DNA from: Anopheles merus
Lineage: Eukaryota; Arthropoda; Insecta; Diptera; Culicidae
DNA: 64,000 nt
Assembly: GCF_017562075.2 (NCBI RefSeq)
Contig: NC_054084.1
Coordinates: 33,594,633-33,658,632 of the forward strand
Direction of reading: 5' to 3'
Both the position numbers and the translations under genes were made by a program. Of the stretch, positions 37,371-51,587 are shown piece after piece (positions within the stretch are counted from its first letter, which is position 1; every line of letters begins with the position of its first letter). The notes beneath the pieces were generated by a model that was given only the letters and a program-made list of their open reading frames with translations, searched no databases and was not told the origin of the DNA.

Positions 37371-39126
37371 GGCCCCGGGGCGCGCGGTCTTTATGAGGGA
37401 TGAATAATAATGACGCCGGCGGAAATCCTTTCACCCGGTTCGGTGGATTGCTGCCCTGCTGGCTGTAGTGGGGTACGGTGGTCCAGTGGCTAAGGGCTCA
37501 TCTCTCTTTCGCTCTCCGTGCATTAGTTGGAACGAGCTTCTTTTTTTTTGTAAACCACAGCGCAGCGCAAACTGCCATCATTCTGTCGCGTTTGCCAGAA
37601 TCACATAATTTCCGCCCGAGCTGGGGAGCGTCGAGGTGGTACAAATTCCTTTCGAGGGGAAAAACGGGGGGGGGGAGGATTACGGTTGCTGTACACCGTC
37701 GTCCCCCTCCGTCCACTACCACCTCGTGCTATAGTGCTGACCATTTTCGTCGCGTGCAGTGATAAACGTTTTCCGAATTAATCTCTCGCCGCTGGGAAAA
37801 TGGATTAGAGCTGGTCACCGAGGGCTGATCCTTGTGTCCCACATTTGATACCTCCCTCCCTCCCCCCTAGCCCTCCTTCTGCGAAATACCGGCCGCACTG
37901 TGGCACACAAATTCATCCATATTCTTGTGCGGGTGGGAAAATGCGGCCGTCCTCGGCGTTGATAAAGCTCAGCGAACGAGAACACTTTTGATGGACACAC
38001 GTTTGCGTTTTTATTGGGAAGAGAAGGTTGGAAAATTTCGCAGCACTCAGCGGACAGAGGACACACAACCACACTATACACCGATACAAATTCAGCCGAA
38101 ACGTATGTGTGTGTTTGTGGTCTGTGCGCTGGAAGAAGAGGATGTATGGAGGTCACACTTCAGCTGCGGATGAATGAATGAGCTAAATTGTGTAGTAGCT
38201 GTAGTAGCAAATTGAATAACGCGACCGCACGAAATGAATGTCCCGTCGCTGCTGCGCTACTGCACAGTGGAATGCAATGGAACTGTGGCTCCAAAAATGT
38301 ACAGTGGAGCAACTTTCCTCCGTGACAGTTCGGGGTGCAAAAGTAGTAGTTGGACGAAAATTAATGCATCAAACTCTGGGAACTTTAATTCAATTAGCAA
38401 ATTCTAATGATTTTTCATCTTCCGGGAAAGGGAGAGAGAGAGAGATTGTGTGTGAGAGGACGCACGGGTTTTTTTTTTGTCTGGGCTAGATGGGGTGGTT
38501 AACGTGACGAGTGGACGAGCCATTCGACTACTCAGTATCAGCTCGTCCACATTACCACAGTGACGCCAGCAGTTTGTAAATGAATGAGAAACATGTTTCA
38601 TTCAACCTTTACGCTCCGGGGGGATAGCTGTTCGGCAAAAAAAAGCTAGATGAATTAGCTCGGTATGAATAGTGTATGTGCTTTGAAATTAGATCCCATT
38701 ATGCATCCTCTGCAAACCCGTTGGTCGTATTCTATAGCATGTAGCAGCATATTCCCCTTTTTTAAAAATGGGATGTAAGCATGAATAGAGAAAATCCTAC
38801 ATGACCGTAACATTTATTTCTGTAAACCGTCCATTCATTAAAGAATAGCACGGCATAACTCGACCGCTCATTTATGTTTCATGCAGGGTCTTGTGCTTTC
38901 TAAATATCACCAAACGCATACGTCATCATGGTTGAAATGGTTAAATTAAGTCCCTTTGTTCATGACGTATCCAGGGATTTCCCATTGTCATTGCCATTTT
39001 AAGGGATTGTTTTTGGTTGTTTTATCAAGGACTCGAAAATACGTTGTTACCCTGTCCACAAATTCCACGTTTGGCTGCAAATGTTTTACACCTAAACCCT
39101 TAAAGTATGCAATATACACCCACAAA

Positions 39127-39236
39127 CGCCTAAATGTATGCAATCCGTTAGACAAAACTCTGGTGTTAAGCCTTTGTTATAAGCATGCTCCTTTCTTTGA
39201 TATCAAAAAAGGCATCTTCTTTGCGCCTAAATGTAT
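39127..39236. repeat. Dispersed motif cgcctaaatgtatgcaat and partial copy
   Basis: The 18-mer cgcctaaatgtatgcaat is at 39,127-39,144 and exactly repeated at 3,965-3,982. A 13-base version (cgcctaaatgtat) is at 39,224-39,236, and a related aagtatgcaatatac lies just upstream near 39,105. tatgcaat resembles an octamer-type POU site. A fragment of an old repeat family is also possible. Confidence 0.4.
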
Positions 39237-39931
39237 ACTGACTCTCAAAAGTGTGTTGTGATACCGTGTTTGTGTGCATTCCTCTGTCTGATGTGACACA
39301 GCAAGAATCTTCTGTAGAACCATCATAGCGAGAAATAATATACAAATCGTACTAAATACGAGCCAAGCAGTACGTGATGAGAACGTCACCACAGCCCAAA
39401 ACACATACCAAAAAGGAAACGAAGGTCAGAAGCTTTTTGACCCGGCTGGAAAATACTTCTATTATGCAGTTCCAAATAAACATGAACCCCCGGGTAGTGA
39501 ACCACCTTCTTCACCGACCACTTCTCTTCCGACCAAATATATATGCTTTCGTTTGGCAGAACTTTTGCTCTGATGCAAGAAGTGTTGGACTTTTTTGCCG
39601 TTGTCTTACTTCCCGTTTTGCTTGATCTATGCTGCATATGCAACATTCCCCGGACAAGCCGAACCGGATGTGTGGTAATCGTTTCATCGGTGTTTGGAGT
39701 GCTTTTCTGTGTGCCCCGGTGGCTTCTCCTGCCGCACACCGTGTCCTCATCCTTTCCTCCTGCTCTCCTCGGTTATGATTTCAATCTGTCTGATTAGATG
39801 CAAATGTACATGACCGTAGAGACACTGTCTCGGGCTGCTCGCTGGCAGCCCTCCATTGCCTACGGGGCTGATGAAACATGTCGAACGACGATAACGGAAG
39901 CAAGACGTCGTAGAGCGCATCATACGTTTGC

Positions 39932-39960
39932 CCTCGTCGTCGTCGTCGTCGTCGTCGTCT
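39932..39960. repeat. (CGT)n run
   Basis: About nine CGT/GTC units; gives an Arg-run artefact on the minus strand. Confidence 0.85.
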
Positions 39961-42900
39961 AGCCAAGAAATTGGGTAGTGTGCGCTCGAGCCAAGAATGG
40001 AAGCGAGCGATTCGGTTTGAAGATAGTTGATAGAACTATGAATAGTGCAGTACAGCTGGGCCTTGTGGGAATGGAAACGCTGTGGATGTCGTTGGCGTAC
40101 TACGCATCATCGTGGTACCGGCATCCCTCGTCCGGAGCCTACTCAACTCCAACTCTCACACACAAACACAGAAGACAGACAGACCCTGGAGAAACATTGC
40201 AGCAATGGTTACAATTTCCGTCATCCGCTTTCGTCCCTTGCTCGCTGTGATCTTCACATTTCGGAACCGGAAACGGCTGATGGCTCTCTCATTCTGGCCT
40301 TTCGTTGGGTGGCTTCTTGCTTCTTGTTGTACCATTATCATTGCCATCGGTCGGTCTCACGATCACGCAACTTCAATTCCTCCCAGAGCTTCCTTGAGAG
40401 ACGGCTGGATGGTTCCGGAAAGTCGCCAGCATTGGTCATGGATGATGGTGTACGGATAATTGAAAGAAAATACCAAGACCTTAACGACATGCAGGCGCTT
40501 CGCTGACCGACTAGTAGCCAGCCCCAAGTGACCGTTTGCTGTGATACCGCCGTCGAGGTTCCTATTTAATGATTTGCAGAGCCAAAGGCATGCTTTAAGC
40601 CTCTGGTCTGGTATTGGGATTATAAATTCATTATCTTCACTCCGTAGTAGTATAGGCAAGAGGAGCAGCAAACAGTCAAGTGAGCGTTGAGATTTAGTGA
40701 CGTTTTTTCCTGTTGAATGTACAATTTTTGCTCTCAAGAAAAGGGATTTTGTGGGACGGATTACTGTTCTTCCCTGGAGGAGCATCAATAATCAGGCATC
40801 ATTTCATGTTGGGATAGATTTACATGCATTCAGAATGCATACCACGGTCTCAATATTCCTGGAAAAGGTACAAAGCAGCTTATACTTAATGATGAAGGAG
40901 AAAACTTAGGAAACGCATAACTCTTCCATCAAACTTTAGGTCCAATAGTTCCTAAAAAGTAAACTATTCTGTACCTACGGTGAATAGGCATGCCTTCCTG
41001 CATTCTTGACTACTTGTTTACCTAACGGTCGTTGCCCTTTTTTCGCCTTTTTAGTCCTTTTCTTTTCCATTATTGCTGTTAAATTCCAAGAAAACCTTCT
41101 TCCACCATCACATGTTGGCGGTGGTGGAGTCATGCATTACTTTCTGGATGGTTGATCCGGACCGATCGGTGAGTGCATTTGTAAGGGATGTGCCCGCCAA
41201 GACCTACTAAAACCTTCTCCTCCCTGCTCTTCGTTGCAACCACTTGCAATGTTCTGTTCCATCGTCATCGCAACCTCCTGAACCTTTGGACATGCAATAC
41301 AACCCCAAACCTCAAACTCGTGAGTGTGTGTGGGGAGAGAGCGGGTTTTGCAAAACAAATAAAGCGTGAATGAGCTTGGAACGTTTAGGAAAACTTCCCC
41401 TTTTTGTATAAAAGATGGGGATGGGGGCAGAGACGGTAAAAGTTCATGCAAAAGTGGTGGCGGTGGTTTCGGGTATCATATGCGCACCGCTTCTCTGTCT
41501 GCTGTTCTTTGCTCCGGCCACCAGTAGTGCACTTTCCTTACACCAAACAACAAACCGTCCCGACCTCTCGGTGGTCTGGCCTGTGGTTGACTCCATTGCA
41601 TGTGCTCGGTGTGTATGTGTTTTGTTGTGTTTTACCGAGCGCTTCATGATCCTTTTCTGATGCTCAGTGTGTGTCTGCTGTTGGATGCTGTGCTCTGTTG
41701 ATGTTGCCAGGAGTTGCGGTTGTTGTGGAGAAATCAATACAGAAACTTGAGAGTGCCCAGGAGAGAGTGGAGGATCTTCTAACTAAGAAGCGAGAATGTC
41801 TGTGTGCTGCGTGTTTGAATATCGGTTGCACTGGATGGATTCTTTATCTTCCGTATCCTTGTAGAGCTATCTTTTCTATGGTTCCAGTAGTACCCATACC
41901 TCTTATCACATTGTTCTCGAGCACATTTAATAAGTGTGTGTGTTCTTTTCCTTTTTTCTCCCTCTGCTTTGTATTCTTTCCGGACATCTTCGCTGTCGTT
42001 ATTTAGTAGAAGCGGGCCTGACGGTACTTCCGGGCACTATTAACATCCTTGAAATCGAATGTGAATAATTCGTTTTTTGTGTTCTGTCTAGGCTCTAACC
42101 ACATACATCTCCCAACAACAAACCGGCCCTCCCCCAGCTGGACCCTGTATGTGTGAAATAATAAATTTCCGTCTGTCAAAAAAGCAGATCGGTTCCGTCA
42201 GGTTCCTCTCCGCCACATCCTGCCGCTATTCCAAGGGCCTCCCGACCGGAAAATACGACTGATACGTTCAGATCTGTCTGGGGATGTTTTTATTTTATAT
42301 CATCTTGACACACACTGTGCCCAGGTGTCTCGGGGAAGCCTGTCGGTTGGGAACGCTTCTTGGAGAACTACGTGGTGCGCACCACAGACACAGACAGAAA
42401 TGGTATTTTCACTTTGTTTTTTGTTTCCTTTTTTCCCACCATCTTCCGGCTAGAGGATTCAACTCCCCTTCGAGTGTGCACATCTTACCCTTCAAGGAAG
42501 ACCGCAAACTATCCCGATAGTATGGGGGAGGGATGGATGGATTTATTTTGCTGATCTCGGGGGTTAACCATAAAGAACCGATGGCAAAAACAAGAACCTC
42601 TTGCACCACCCCTCTCCCCCAATCGGCAGTTCACTTTCGCAGCCCGATATTTGTTGCAGTCAGTTGATACACGTTTGTCTTACCGTTTTGCTGAAGCTCA
42701 TGGTGATGGTGCCGTCGGATGATGGTCATTTGTTGGTGGTTGATTTCTTAACCTTTTTGCGTTTGCTATCTGGCGCTGGCAGCAGTGTGTTGGTCGCCTT
42801 CTTCGCTGAACGGGAATGATTCATGGAATGCTTTTGAGGAGGAAGGAAAAAAACACCTCCCGATATACAATCCCGCAAGAAGGCAGAAGTCACGCACCTT

Positions 42901-43282
42901 GCATCTATCTCAACCTTAGGATTGGCCATCATTTTGTCTTACTGTTCTGCTTGCTCTAGTAGTTTGAGTAACAGAAGCGAGCAACATTCTCTCACGAGGT
43001 GCTGATAATGTTTTTCGTTGCTCCTAAAGTAATGACCCCTTAAAAACGGCTTCGGGGATTCGTCCAACACCAAGGAGGTGATGTAATGTGTGCTACGGGC
43101 AGTCAAAACACATACACTTTTCGGTGCTACAATGCGGCGGTAGTCCTAGATGTCTTTTTTTGTGGGTTGATTTTCCAAGCCTGTGTTGTTGCGGTGGAAA
43201 ACCACACCCGGGGATGGTCCCAAGATGAAGATAAAAGTCAGCAGGCAATTAATTTATGGTGGAAACGAATTGAGCCTACCAA

Positions 43283-43302
43283 CTGCTGCTGCTGCTGCTG
43301 CT
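43283..43302. repeat. (CTG)6-7 run
   Basis: CTG run on the + strand. Confidence 0.75.
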
Positions 43303-46300
43303 TGTTAAGTATTTGCAGCGCTGATGATTGAAAGGATCAAAATCCCCGTGGAGCAAATGCGAAAGGAAAAAAGGTTTTTTGGGGGACGAACGTCCGAAAC
43401 AGGCCTCCAGAGAGATGCACCACTGTTGGAAGCAAAGATTAACGAGAATTAAGCACCTGTTAGATAATCCTTGAAAGCACATAAATAGAGCACATTCAGA
43501 ACATCCCTACCACAATGAAACTGTTCGTTTTCTTCTTGCTTCTAATTAGACAATCTACCTCCCAAGGCTTGCAAATTAACTATTTCTTGCCAAACGTGTA
43601 AGTTGGCTGTCGTCGCACGGCTTTACCCCAAATTTATTTGACACGCCCGCGTCGGCTGGCGGAACCGCAGAACGCATTTATTGCCGACGTTGGTTAGGCA
43701 AAACTCACAGATGCATGTGACAATCCAGAAACAGTGGTGTTTGAAGTAAGTGAATGTTTCGTTGGGATTATTGGAGATATTCAGAAGGTTCACTCTTTTC
43801 GTGAATTCTACTGTGTGCGACATGTTATTAGCGAGTTGTAAAATGATCTTACTAATCGAAAATATTGCCGTTTGTCTGAATGTCTCCCCCCTGAAAACTA
43901 CCGGCTAGATCTACCCAAGCACATGATTATGTCGGCATATATGAACCGCGCACAATGTGGACACTGACGCACTCTGCTCACTTGCAACCGCACCGGTGCA
44001 CACTCAGCAAAATTGCAATTTTACCAGACACATTCCCAACCGGTGCTGCAGACTTCCATTACGCCTTCCATTATTTGCCTCGGCCGCAAGAAACGCAAAC
44101 GAACGCACTGAGTGTGTGTGTGTTTGCATTTGCAGTTTGTGGTAGTAACGGAATCGCACGAACCTAGAGTGTAAAGCTGCTCTCCTACAGTGCAAAAAAC
44201 TTGCAGCGCTCACGTTTGCCATCATCATCACGATGACTGGAGAGGGAAGAATAATGCATGGGAATCATTTCGTCGGTATAGGGGCATGTCATGAGCAAAA
44301 AGTCAGCAAAATGCCTAGTTGCCTAGTGTCGTCGTCGTCGTCATATTCACTTGCTTTTGCTGTGGCTGCATCGGGTTAGCCTCCAAAGGAGGGGGGTCAC
44401 TGTCAAATGGGAACCACAAACGCCATCATCATTGCTGCGAAGGTTGACAGTCGGGCGAGTTTTCGCTCGATTGGAGATGGTGATTGTTGGTGGGAACAGG
44501 CAAAGCATAGTACTATTGCAGCGCAATCATTGTTGGGCTGTTGCTGAGTTGTTGGAGCGTTCTAGATCTCGGTCTCTGAGCTCAGAAGACCTGTTTTTCA
44601 TTTTTGGGTTTTTTTTATTATGATTGAAAGGTCCTTGGAACATTTTAATGCCAAATAGTCCATAAATATACGATCATAATACATTACAGTTTGTTATCCG
44701 CTTCTGTAGGGAGTAATCTTCAAGAAAATTTAGCTGATGTAGAAATATTGGAGTTCACTGGTGTAGCTAATGATTGGGACATCAAGAAATATTGTGCAAC
44801 AATTGATGGAATACATCAACACAGATGTCAGAAGTTTTCCAAAACGCAACCTAACTTAAATTCGTTTATAATTATGACATCAGATTGATATGTTCCATGT
44901 GATATACAGGATATGATTTCAATTTCAATAACAATTGTTCTTCTCCAACTCATTAATATCCTCGAAATTTTCTGATCAAAATAGACAGGACCCGTACTTA
45001 CAGAGGAGCTCATAATCCAATTATTTCAATGTGTAAAGCTTTCAATAAGTTCTACTGCTTTTTTGACTTCAATATTACCATTGCCACGTTTAAATGTTCA
45101 TGTCTGTTTTCAAATATATAGCAAGTAAGGTTTTCTTAAGTATTACTTTATTTTAATATTGCAAAGGCCCCTGCGCGCGCCACGCGCCATTAAATAAATA
45201 AATATGTGAAAGTTTCTAAAGAACTTCTTCAAGATGTCTTATATAATTTGCATTCTTAGAGCCTTCTTCCGATTCTGAGTTGTCTATCTCGGTGCTTACA
45301 ATCCCTGTTGCTCTATGATCTGTGACCTGAAGGCCTCTTCTTCCTCACAACCAGTAACCACCTCAATCTTACTCTCTGTCACCTTTTCCATTACCCAACA
45401 CGTCTCCTTTCAATTACGACATCTTCATTTCCATCGCCGGTAATCTACCCGCTACCGTGTAACGTGTGGAGTGAGTGCCTTTTCTTTAGTCGGCTTTATT
45501 ATTCTTTGGAAGTTTGTGTTTGTGGGGACTGTGTGTTTGTGTATGATTGCTCATTTGAATGTCGGTTTTACGGTCTGGCAAGCAGCAGCTCTAGTGAGTT
45601 TTGTGTGTCCTTCCTGTGTTCCATCATTTCACGGCGGCCTAATCCGGAATGTGGTCTTCCACGGTATGTAAAGCACATACACACACACACACGGTTCTTC
45701 CCCTTGTCAGCTTTCTCACTTTCATTATGATGAGCTTGTCTCGGTGTTATGGTCGCCCGGGCGAAGAATTGACAACTGCTATCTGGCTGTCGATATCTCT
45801 ATCATCCAGCCGCCCGTGTTCCGTATTGCGGGGTAGGGTGATGTCGCTCTGCCTTAGCAGCAACAACTATTCACCTAGACCAGTACCATTATGCGCATAT
45901 ATCATTGTTACAGAGCCAACATCAAAGTACATTAACATACACACGTCGCTCGGGTGTTGTAATGAATGAATGTTCCACTCGGCACTCGGCAAGGTAGAAA
46001 GTGCGTTCGTCGCCGCGTTGCCATACGAATCGCAAAACAATCCGGTTCCGGCCCACCACATCACAAACAGGACATACTCAGGACTAGGGGAATGGTCCCG
46101 CCGGGGTACGCCTGGCGGACTATTGTTTGTGTTGTGAATGCAAAACCACCCATCTCGTACGACACGGACACACTCGTCACAGTTATCAAAGAGGCCAGGC
46201 GGCGGCAAACACGAGCAGCAGAAACCGCGCGCCAGCTTTGAATAATGACTAAATCTAAAGACTGCTTTGCGTGGTACGTGTGGTGTGTGGTGGTACCTTT

Positions 46301-46524
46301 GCGGAACATTGTCGTTGTCGGTTATGGCTTATGACTTTATTATGATTGCTCTGCACTGCCTTTTGCGTAGGTCTCTCTCTCGCTGGGAGTGTGTGTTGTA
46401 GCGTGGCAAATCGAAATGTTGTTCCAACGGATGAACTCGTGAGCGCTTTAGCAGTCGAAAGTGGAAAGCAGTTGAGACTGTCTCGCTTGTTATAAATTCA
46501 ATATTTCGTACAGTGTGCATTCCG

Positions 46525-46567
46525 ATGTCTAATCCAAATATTTTATTTATCTTTCTTCCAGGTAAGC
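46525..46567 (+). promoter_or_regulatory. Recursive splice site (ratchet point) 2
   Basis: A branch-like tctaat (46,529-46,534) is followed by a T/C-rich tract (ttttatttatctttcttcc) and CAG ending at 46,561. GTAAGC follows at once. All elements of a zero-length exon are present: branch site, pyrimidine tract, acceptor and donor. It is 13.0 kb after ratchet point 1 and 16.8 kb before the exon at 63,372, all on the + strand. Function is inferred from the motif known in Drosophila long introns. A separate strong acceptor (tctttttttctccttgtag, ending 46,736) lies 175 bases further on, so a skipped exon or alternative 3' end may also exist here. Confidence 0.7.
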
Positions 46568-46736
46568 GAATCCGGGAAATGCGTAAGCAAATAAACTTGC
46601 TCGTTGGAACGTTTTTGTCCCTTTTCAACACCGAAACATACAGCTAGTTTAACGTATTTATGGTGAGATAAGCTGTCTAATATCAAATTGCAGCTCTCCC
46701 GTGTTCGCCTATTTTCATCTTTTTTTCTCCTTGTAG

Positions 46737-46778
46737 TTCGTGACAAATCCGGGGAAAAGAGTGGGCCAGGACCATAAA
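46737..46778 (+). CDS. Weak candidate alternative terminal exon
   Basis: After the strong acceptor ending at 46,736, a phase-1 join from 23,401 would read VRDKSGEKSGPGP and stop at TAA. An AATAAA lies about 350 bases downstream near 47,132. A short hydrophilic tail of this kind is plausible for an alternative 3' end, but 13 codons prove nothing. Confidence 0.15.
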
Positions 46779-47036
46779 ATGAATGTTTTGAATTGCATTA
46801 GTTTTAAATTTTTAATTGCCACGAGGGCGACCAACAAAACCTACCCCGCCGTCCAGCGATGCTGTTTTATGCGAGCGCCAGCCAGCCAGCCAGCCTGCCT
46901 GTTCCGTTTTATGACAGCGCTTGGAAAGTTTGCTGATCCTTTTAACACTCATTTTCCCGGGCACATTTCGCTGGCGCGACAAACGGCTGGCGGCGCGGCG
47001 CTCTCGACGTTTGTCGGTATGGGCAGGAGATTTGTT

Positions 47037-47060
47037 GCAGCAGCAGCACCAGCAGCAGCT
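47037..47060. repeat. Imperfect CAG run
   Basis: gcagcagcagcaccagcagcag; one CAC/CAG interruption. Confidence 0.7.
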
Positions 47061-50000
47061 GGGGCACTGCTGATGCTTCCGTCGTCTCATCAGCACCGCA
47101 TCAAGCGCCCTCTCAACCCTCATAAACACTGCAATAAAATGGCCATAAAGCTCCGTTTGATAGAATTGCGTCGGGACAGAGCGAGAGAAGACGAAAGAGA
47201 GGCGCGCGATAAAAACCTCAAACATTAGAAAAAGAACAAATCCGCGCGCTCTTTGTTCCGCGGCTGCCGCGCAACGTAAAACTTTACATCGTTGACAATT
47301 TGTGCAAGCAGTTTTTGTTGTTGTTGTTGCTGCTTCTGCTCTTGTTGTTATTTTGTAGTTTTGACTTCTTTTTTCCTCTTCTGTCACTTGCGCGAACGAT
47401 ACGGCGCAATATGCATGGATCATAAAAGTCAGCCGGGGCGAGATAGAGGTTCGTTTTTTTGTCGCTTAATGCGCCAGACCCTCGTGCCGGGTATGTTACA
47501 TTGCATTGCAGGCCGCAAGCTAAGCACGCCCCACCCGGTGCAAGCCCAACCCCGTTGGATACACAGGACACGCGCGTAGGAGCAGGGAGCCACTGCTGAA
47601 AAGGCATTAAAATGTGTCAGAACCAAAATTAAAAAATATGAAATACTCAAATCCCAGGCCTTTTTTGGTGCCCGGTGCGTTTACTACTGTCTTGACCCGG
47701 GAGCATGTTTGCATTCACAATGGGGTGGGTCGTCGCTGGACGTGCGCAGTGCAATATAATACGTGCCGGCCAACGGCGGACAAAATTTGATATTTGATGA
47801 TTTTTTTGTCACCTTGCTTGCAGCGGGGTGGAAGGAGGCATTTTTATATTAAATTTTTGAGGGATAGTTTTTTATTCTGTTTCTTCACGACACACTATAA
47901 CAAACGCGTCAGCGTCAGCGATTTTAAGTCACTGATTTGCAAATAATCAACACTGTGCACCATTCGTCAAACGTTCTTTCTGTCGACCTCTGTCGGCCGC
48001 CCATTAATGTCGAATTGTGTTGCCCAGGCCGTTATTCGTTACTCCTTTTGCGGCTTTGGCAAACGCGACTGACTGCACGATTGCGGGAACTGCGGGACTG
48101 CAAGTCTTTCAACACGCCATCCACGGCGCAAAAGGTGTAAATCATGACAAGACGTTTGACTGGCGGTACGTGATCAATTTGTCGCATTGAAATTGAAACA
48201 ATTCATTCGCACGCCGCGCCCGAGACATGACAGAGAGAGAGGTGTAGTCTCACGCGGATGCTTCGATTGAAGATGACGACTGAAGAGGATGAGAGACCTT
48301 GTGCATAATGTACACGCTTGCAGTGACGACTTTAAATCAAAATAAATCATCCCATTTGCCGTATCCCTCATCCTTTCGGCAAACCTTTTCGACACTACTC
48401 CTTTCTCGGCACGGTTGTGCGGTTTGTGTGTAACAAAAAATGGCTGATTTCTGTTTCTGGTGTGCAATTTAAAAGAGCCGAAAAATTACGATGCATTCAA
48501 ATGTGAATTTCGGAACACCGGCTGAGGTGTGTGCACCTCGGCGAAGGAAATAAAACACAGTCTTTTCCTATGTGAGTGCCAAAAGGCAATCATAAAAAAA
48601 ACGTTTGCCGAAAAACCCCGCCATCCACAGTATACATCCCATTTTGAAGATGGCGACACAGGGCGCTGTTGTGCCCCTACCGGTGTGTAGCAGTGGTGGT
48701 GTTGAAAATTTTCCACATTCTTATCACGTATGCAGTAAATTTTACGGTAGGGGAATGTCAAAACTTGCCACATCCCTCATACTGCCGCGTGTGTGCGTTT
48801 CTTGCTGGTCCAGTCCGGAAAGAAGTACAGAAAGAGTGGGCAACGTGCGGCAGTGTCCACCAAATACGGAAGGGAAAGCAGGGAATAAAATTGTTTCGAT
48901 TTTTGGGAACGCTCCTTCCGCACAGAAATGCCTCACACTTATGTCCGCAGTCGTGTTGGCAATAACGTGCAAGAAGGTATTTCGCTTTTTTGGCGGCTAC
49001 AGTTGTTGCCACAAAATGTTGTGCCTCTAAGATTCTACTGTTGTGGCCCTTCACGATTCTAGGCAGTTTTTTATATGGAGTTTGACAGTTTGCGGCTGAA
49101 ATCATGTAAACACTCCATACAAAACCACACTGTAATTTTCAGTCTAGATTATACTAGCCTCAAAGCTAGAATTGGATTCGAATACCTGCTCAAAAAATGG
49201 CAAAAAAGATGGTGTTTACATTTATCCCAAGGTGCATTAAAGAGACCTGGTGATGGTATCCAGAATCAAAGTGTATGTAGTCCAGGTGGTCTCATAGCAT
49301 GTTTCTATAACCAAATTTGAATATCACTTTTTGACAGGATGGGTGAATACTTTTGTTCAAACAAGCTTTCTGGAGGCTTGATGAATACTCAAAACACTCT
49401 GAAAATCTTCATTCAGAAGCAGAAGCGGTATAAATCAGCCTTCTAAATTCGTAAACCTGGGATAAGCCCACCTGTATATTATACCTACTTAGATAGCTGC
49501 TCGAAAACTGCTATACAATGCAAACAGCTGACAGGCTGAAATTTCAGCCTACGAACTTACAACGGAAAGGGCCCCGTTGACAGTTTTGTAACAGTTGCTG
49601 CCTGTAAAATCATAATTTTTGATTGTTTGGAATGCCCTTTTTTGTCTTCAAACTACACATTTTGCCACTTATACATTTTGTAAATATATACATATATATG
49701 TATATTTTCCAAGATATTAGTTAATTTTTAAACACTTTTAAGTTCTTATCAGTAAATCAAACAAATAGTTTAAATGTTTTTTTTTTTAAAGAAACCCCGA
49801 ATTAGCTTTAACATAGTTTCAATTCAACTGAAAGTTATATCTCATCTTATTAAAGTCCCTGGAAGCTTCCAAAATCGTCACAAACATCGTAATAATTTGA
49901 AATTTGGCGACTCTGATGCACTATTGTGCGGCAACCACTGTATCTGATTTGGAAAATTAGGAATACAAATAAGAATACTGCTCCCTAGATTTTATTCATC

Positions 50001-50357
50001 TTATTTGACATTTTATTTCCGATTCCACACCATTTTTAGCTCGAAATCATTAAAAAGAAACCGGCGAGACGGTAATAAATTGAAGAGATCATTGACACCT
50101 GTCACTCATATTTCTAATAATAGAAGCAAAATTTTCCTCCTCTGTATCTTGCCAAACACATTCCCCTTGTGCTTCTTTTCCAACGTACAAAGAATAGAAA
50201 ATGTTTCCCCGTATTCCCCATTTTTCCTTTTATTATAATGCTTCGCTGCAACGAAAAGCCATGCTGAAAGCACAAAAGGACACAGCCACACATAGAGTGT
50301 AGATTAGAATGGTGTGTTTCATCTGCTGACACCGAATATTCATTTCATGCCGTTTCA

Positions 50358-50370
50358 CCCCCCCCCCCCC
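50358..50370. repeat. Poly-C run of 13
   Basis: A homopolymer run likely to be variable or miscounted. Confidence 0.8.
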
Positions 50371-50610
50371 TCCTTTGCGTGTGGTGTGTAATGTGAAGGA
50401 GATGTTTTATCACGTGGTTATCGGGTACGAAGCCGACGCGAATCATCCATCTTGGTGGTGGAATGTGCAACAGCAGGGACAATGTGATCCCTCGCTCCTT
50501 TCTTTCGCGTGCAAATTCCATCCCTTGTTGCGTGTACCGAACGTGCGCTACGATGGGTGTTTCGTGTTTTTGCATCGGAATATGAAGCATTATTATTTGC
50601 TTCTGCAGAA

Positions 50611-50627
50611 GCAGCAGCAGCAGCAGC
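50611..50627. repeat. (CAG)5-6 run
   Basis: CAG run on the + strand. Confidence 0.75.
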
Positions 50628-51587
50628 GTCAATTGTGAAGGTGTCTTTTTCTTTTCTACCATAGAAAATACTTAACAGACTTATGTGTGCTCTCCTGTAA
50701 TGTGTGTGTGCGGGTACTGTTGCATTTGAAATAGGAGACCATTTTGTGACGAGCAGTGTGGAAGTGCTCGTTAGAGCAGGTGTTCCCAGGCAGGTGCTTC
50801 CTACACACAAAACCAGCGACTGGAGTTGCAGATAAGACGCGCAGTGCAGAGGAATAACTTATGCCACAGTTTCTCTGTATTCCCTTTTGTATCTATTAGA
50901 GGAAGCTTCGCCAATTCCGGGGAGTCTTCAAGGGGTGTAGCGTTATATTTGCTGACGCCCACACGGTATGCCTGTTGAGATAATGCAATATAATGTATAC
51001 GAGTTGATAACGTGTAACGTCAAACGATCGCGATGCTGTTTTGATGAATAATGTTGTTGATGATTGCCTATCGACGATTTTCCCAGTGCCTTCGGAAAGG
51101 ATGCCCATTCCCTCGGGAGTGTGTTATAGTTCCACGAAATGAGGTAGAATCTCATTAAAAACATACAGCTGCTGCTAGTGCATCGGTTCCATGCTATCGT
51201 ACGGTTTACGCTTTTTTGTCTGTTGGAATATTTTTTAATATCCATACGGTCCAGCGTTTGCTGCTACTTACACAATGTTGTAAATAAATGGACTCTTGCT
51301 CTGTCTGTTGTGTACCGGTTTGACATACACTTTAATTACTTTCTTTCCGAGAACTCGTTACCACAGAATCGGTAGCAAAAATTGCTTGCTGAAATCAGGA
51401 ACTTCAATGTATTTACATTTAAATTTTTTTGATTTCTTGTAAAATTATTTATGTTTCTGAGTATTTCATCGTAATAATTAGTTTTTTTCCCTTTCTCATT
51501 GTTGTACAAAATCGTTTGATATTGACACATCAAGCGTATTTATTCCTATTATTTCAGTTTACGTTTATTTGTTGTCTTTTTTTAAAG

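Noticed and set aside
37466..37500. tRNA-like start (gtccagtggctaaggg) suggesting another SINE or a tRNA
   Set aside because: No box B, no cloverleaf and no target duplication could be found downstream.
46812..47423. 203-codon frame on the minus strand
   Set aside because: Runs through CAG and GTT simple repeats and a CCAG tandem; no domain or splice context.
49533..49705. 18-bp palindrome aggctgaaatttcagcct and a nearby TA-rich palindrome
   Set aside because: Palindromes of this size are expected about once in a window of this length, and the AT-rich one is composition-driven; no element ends could be defined.
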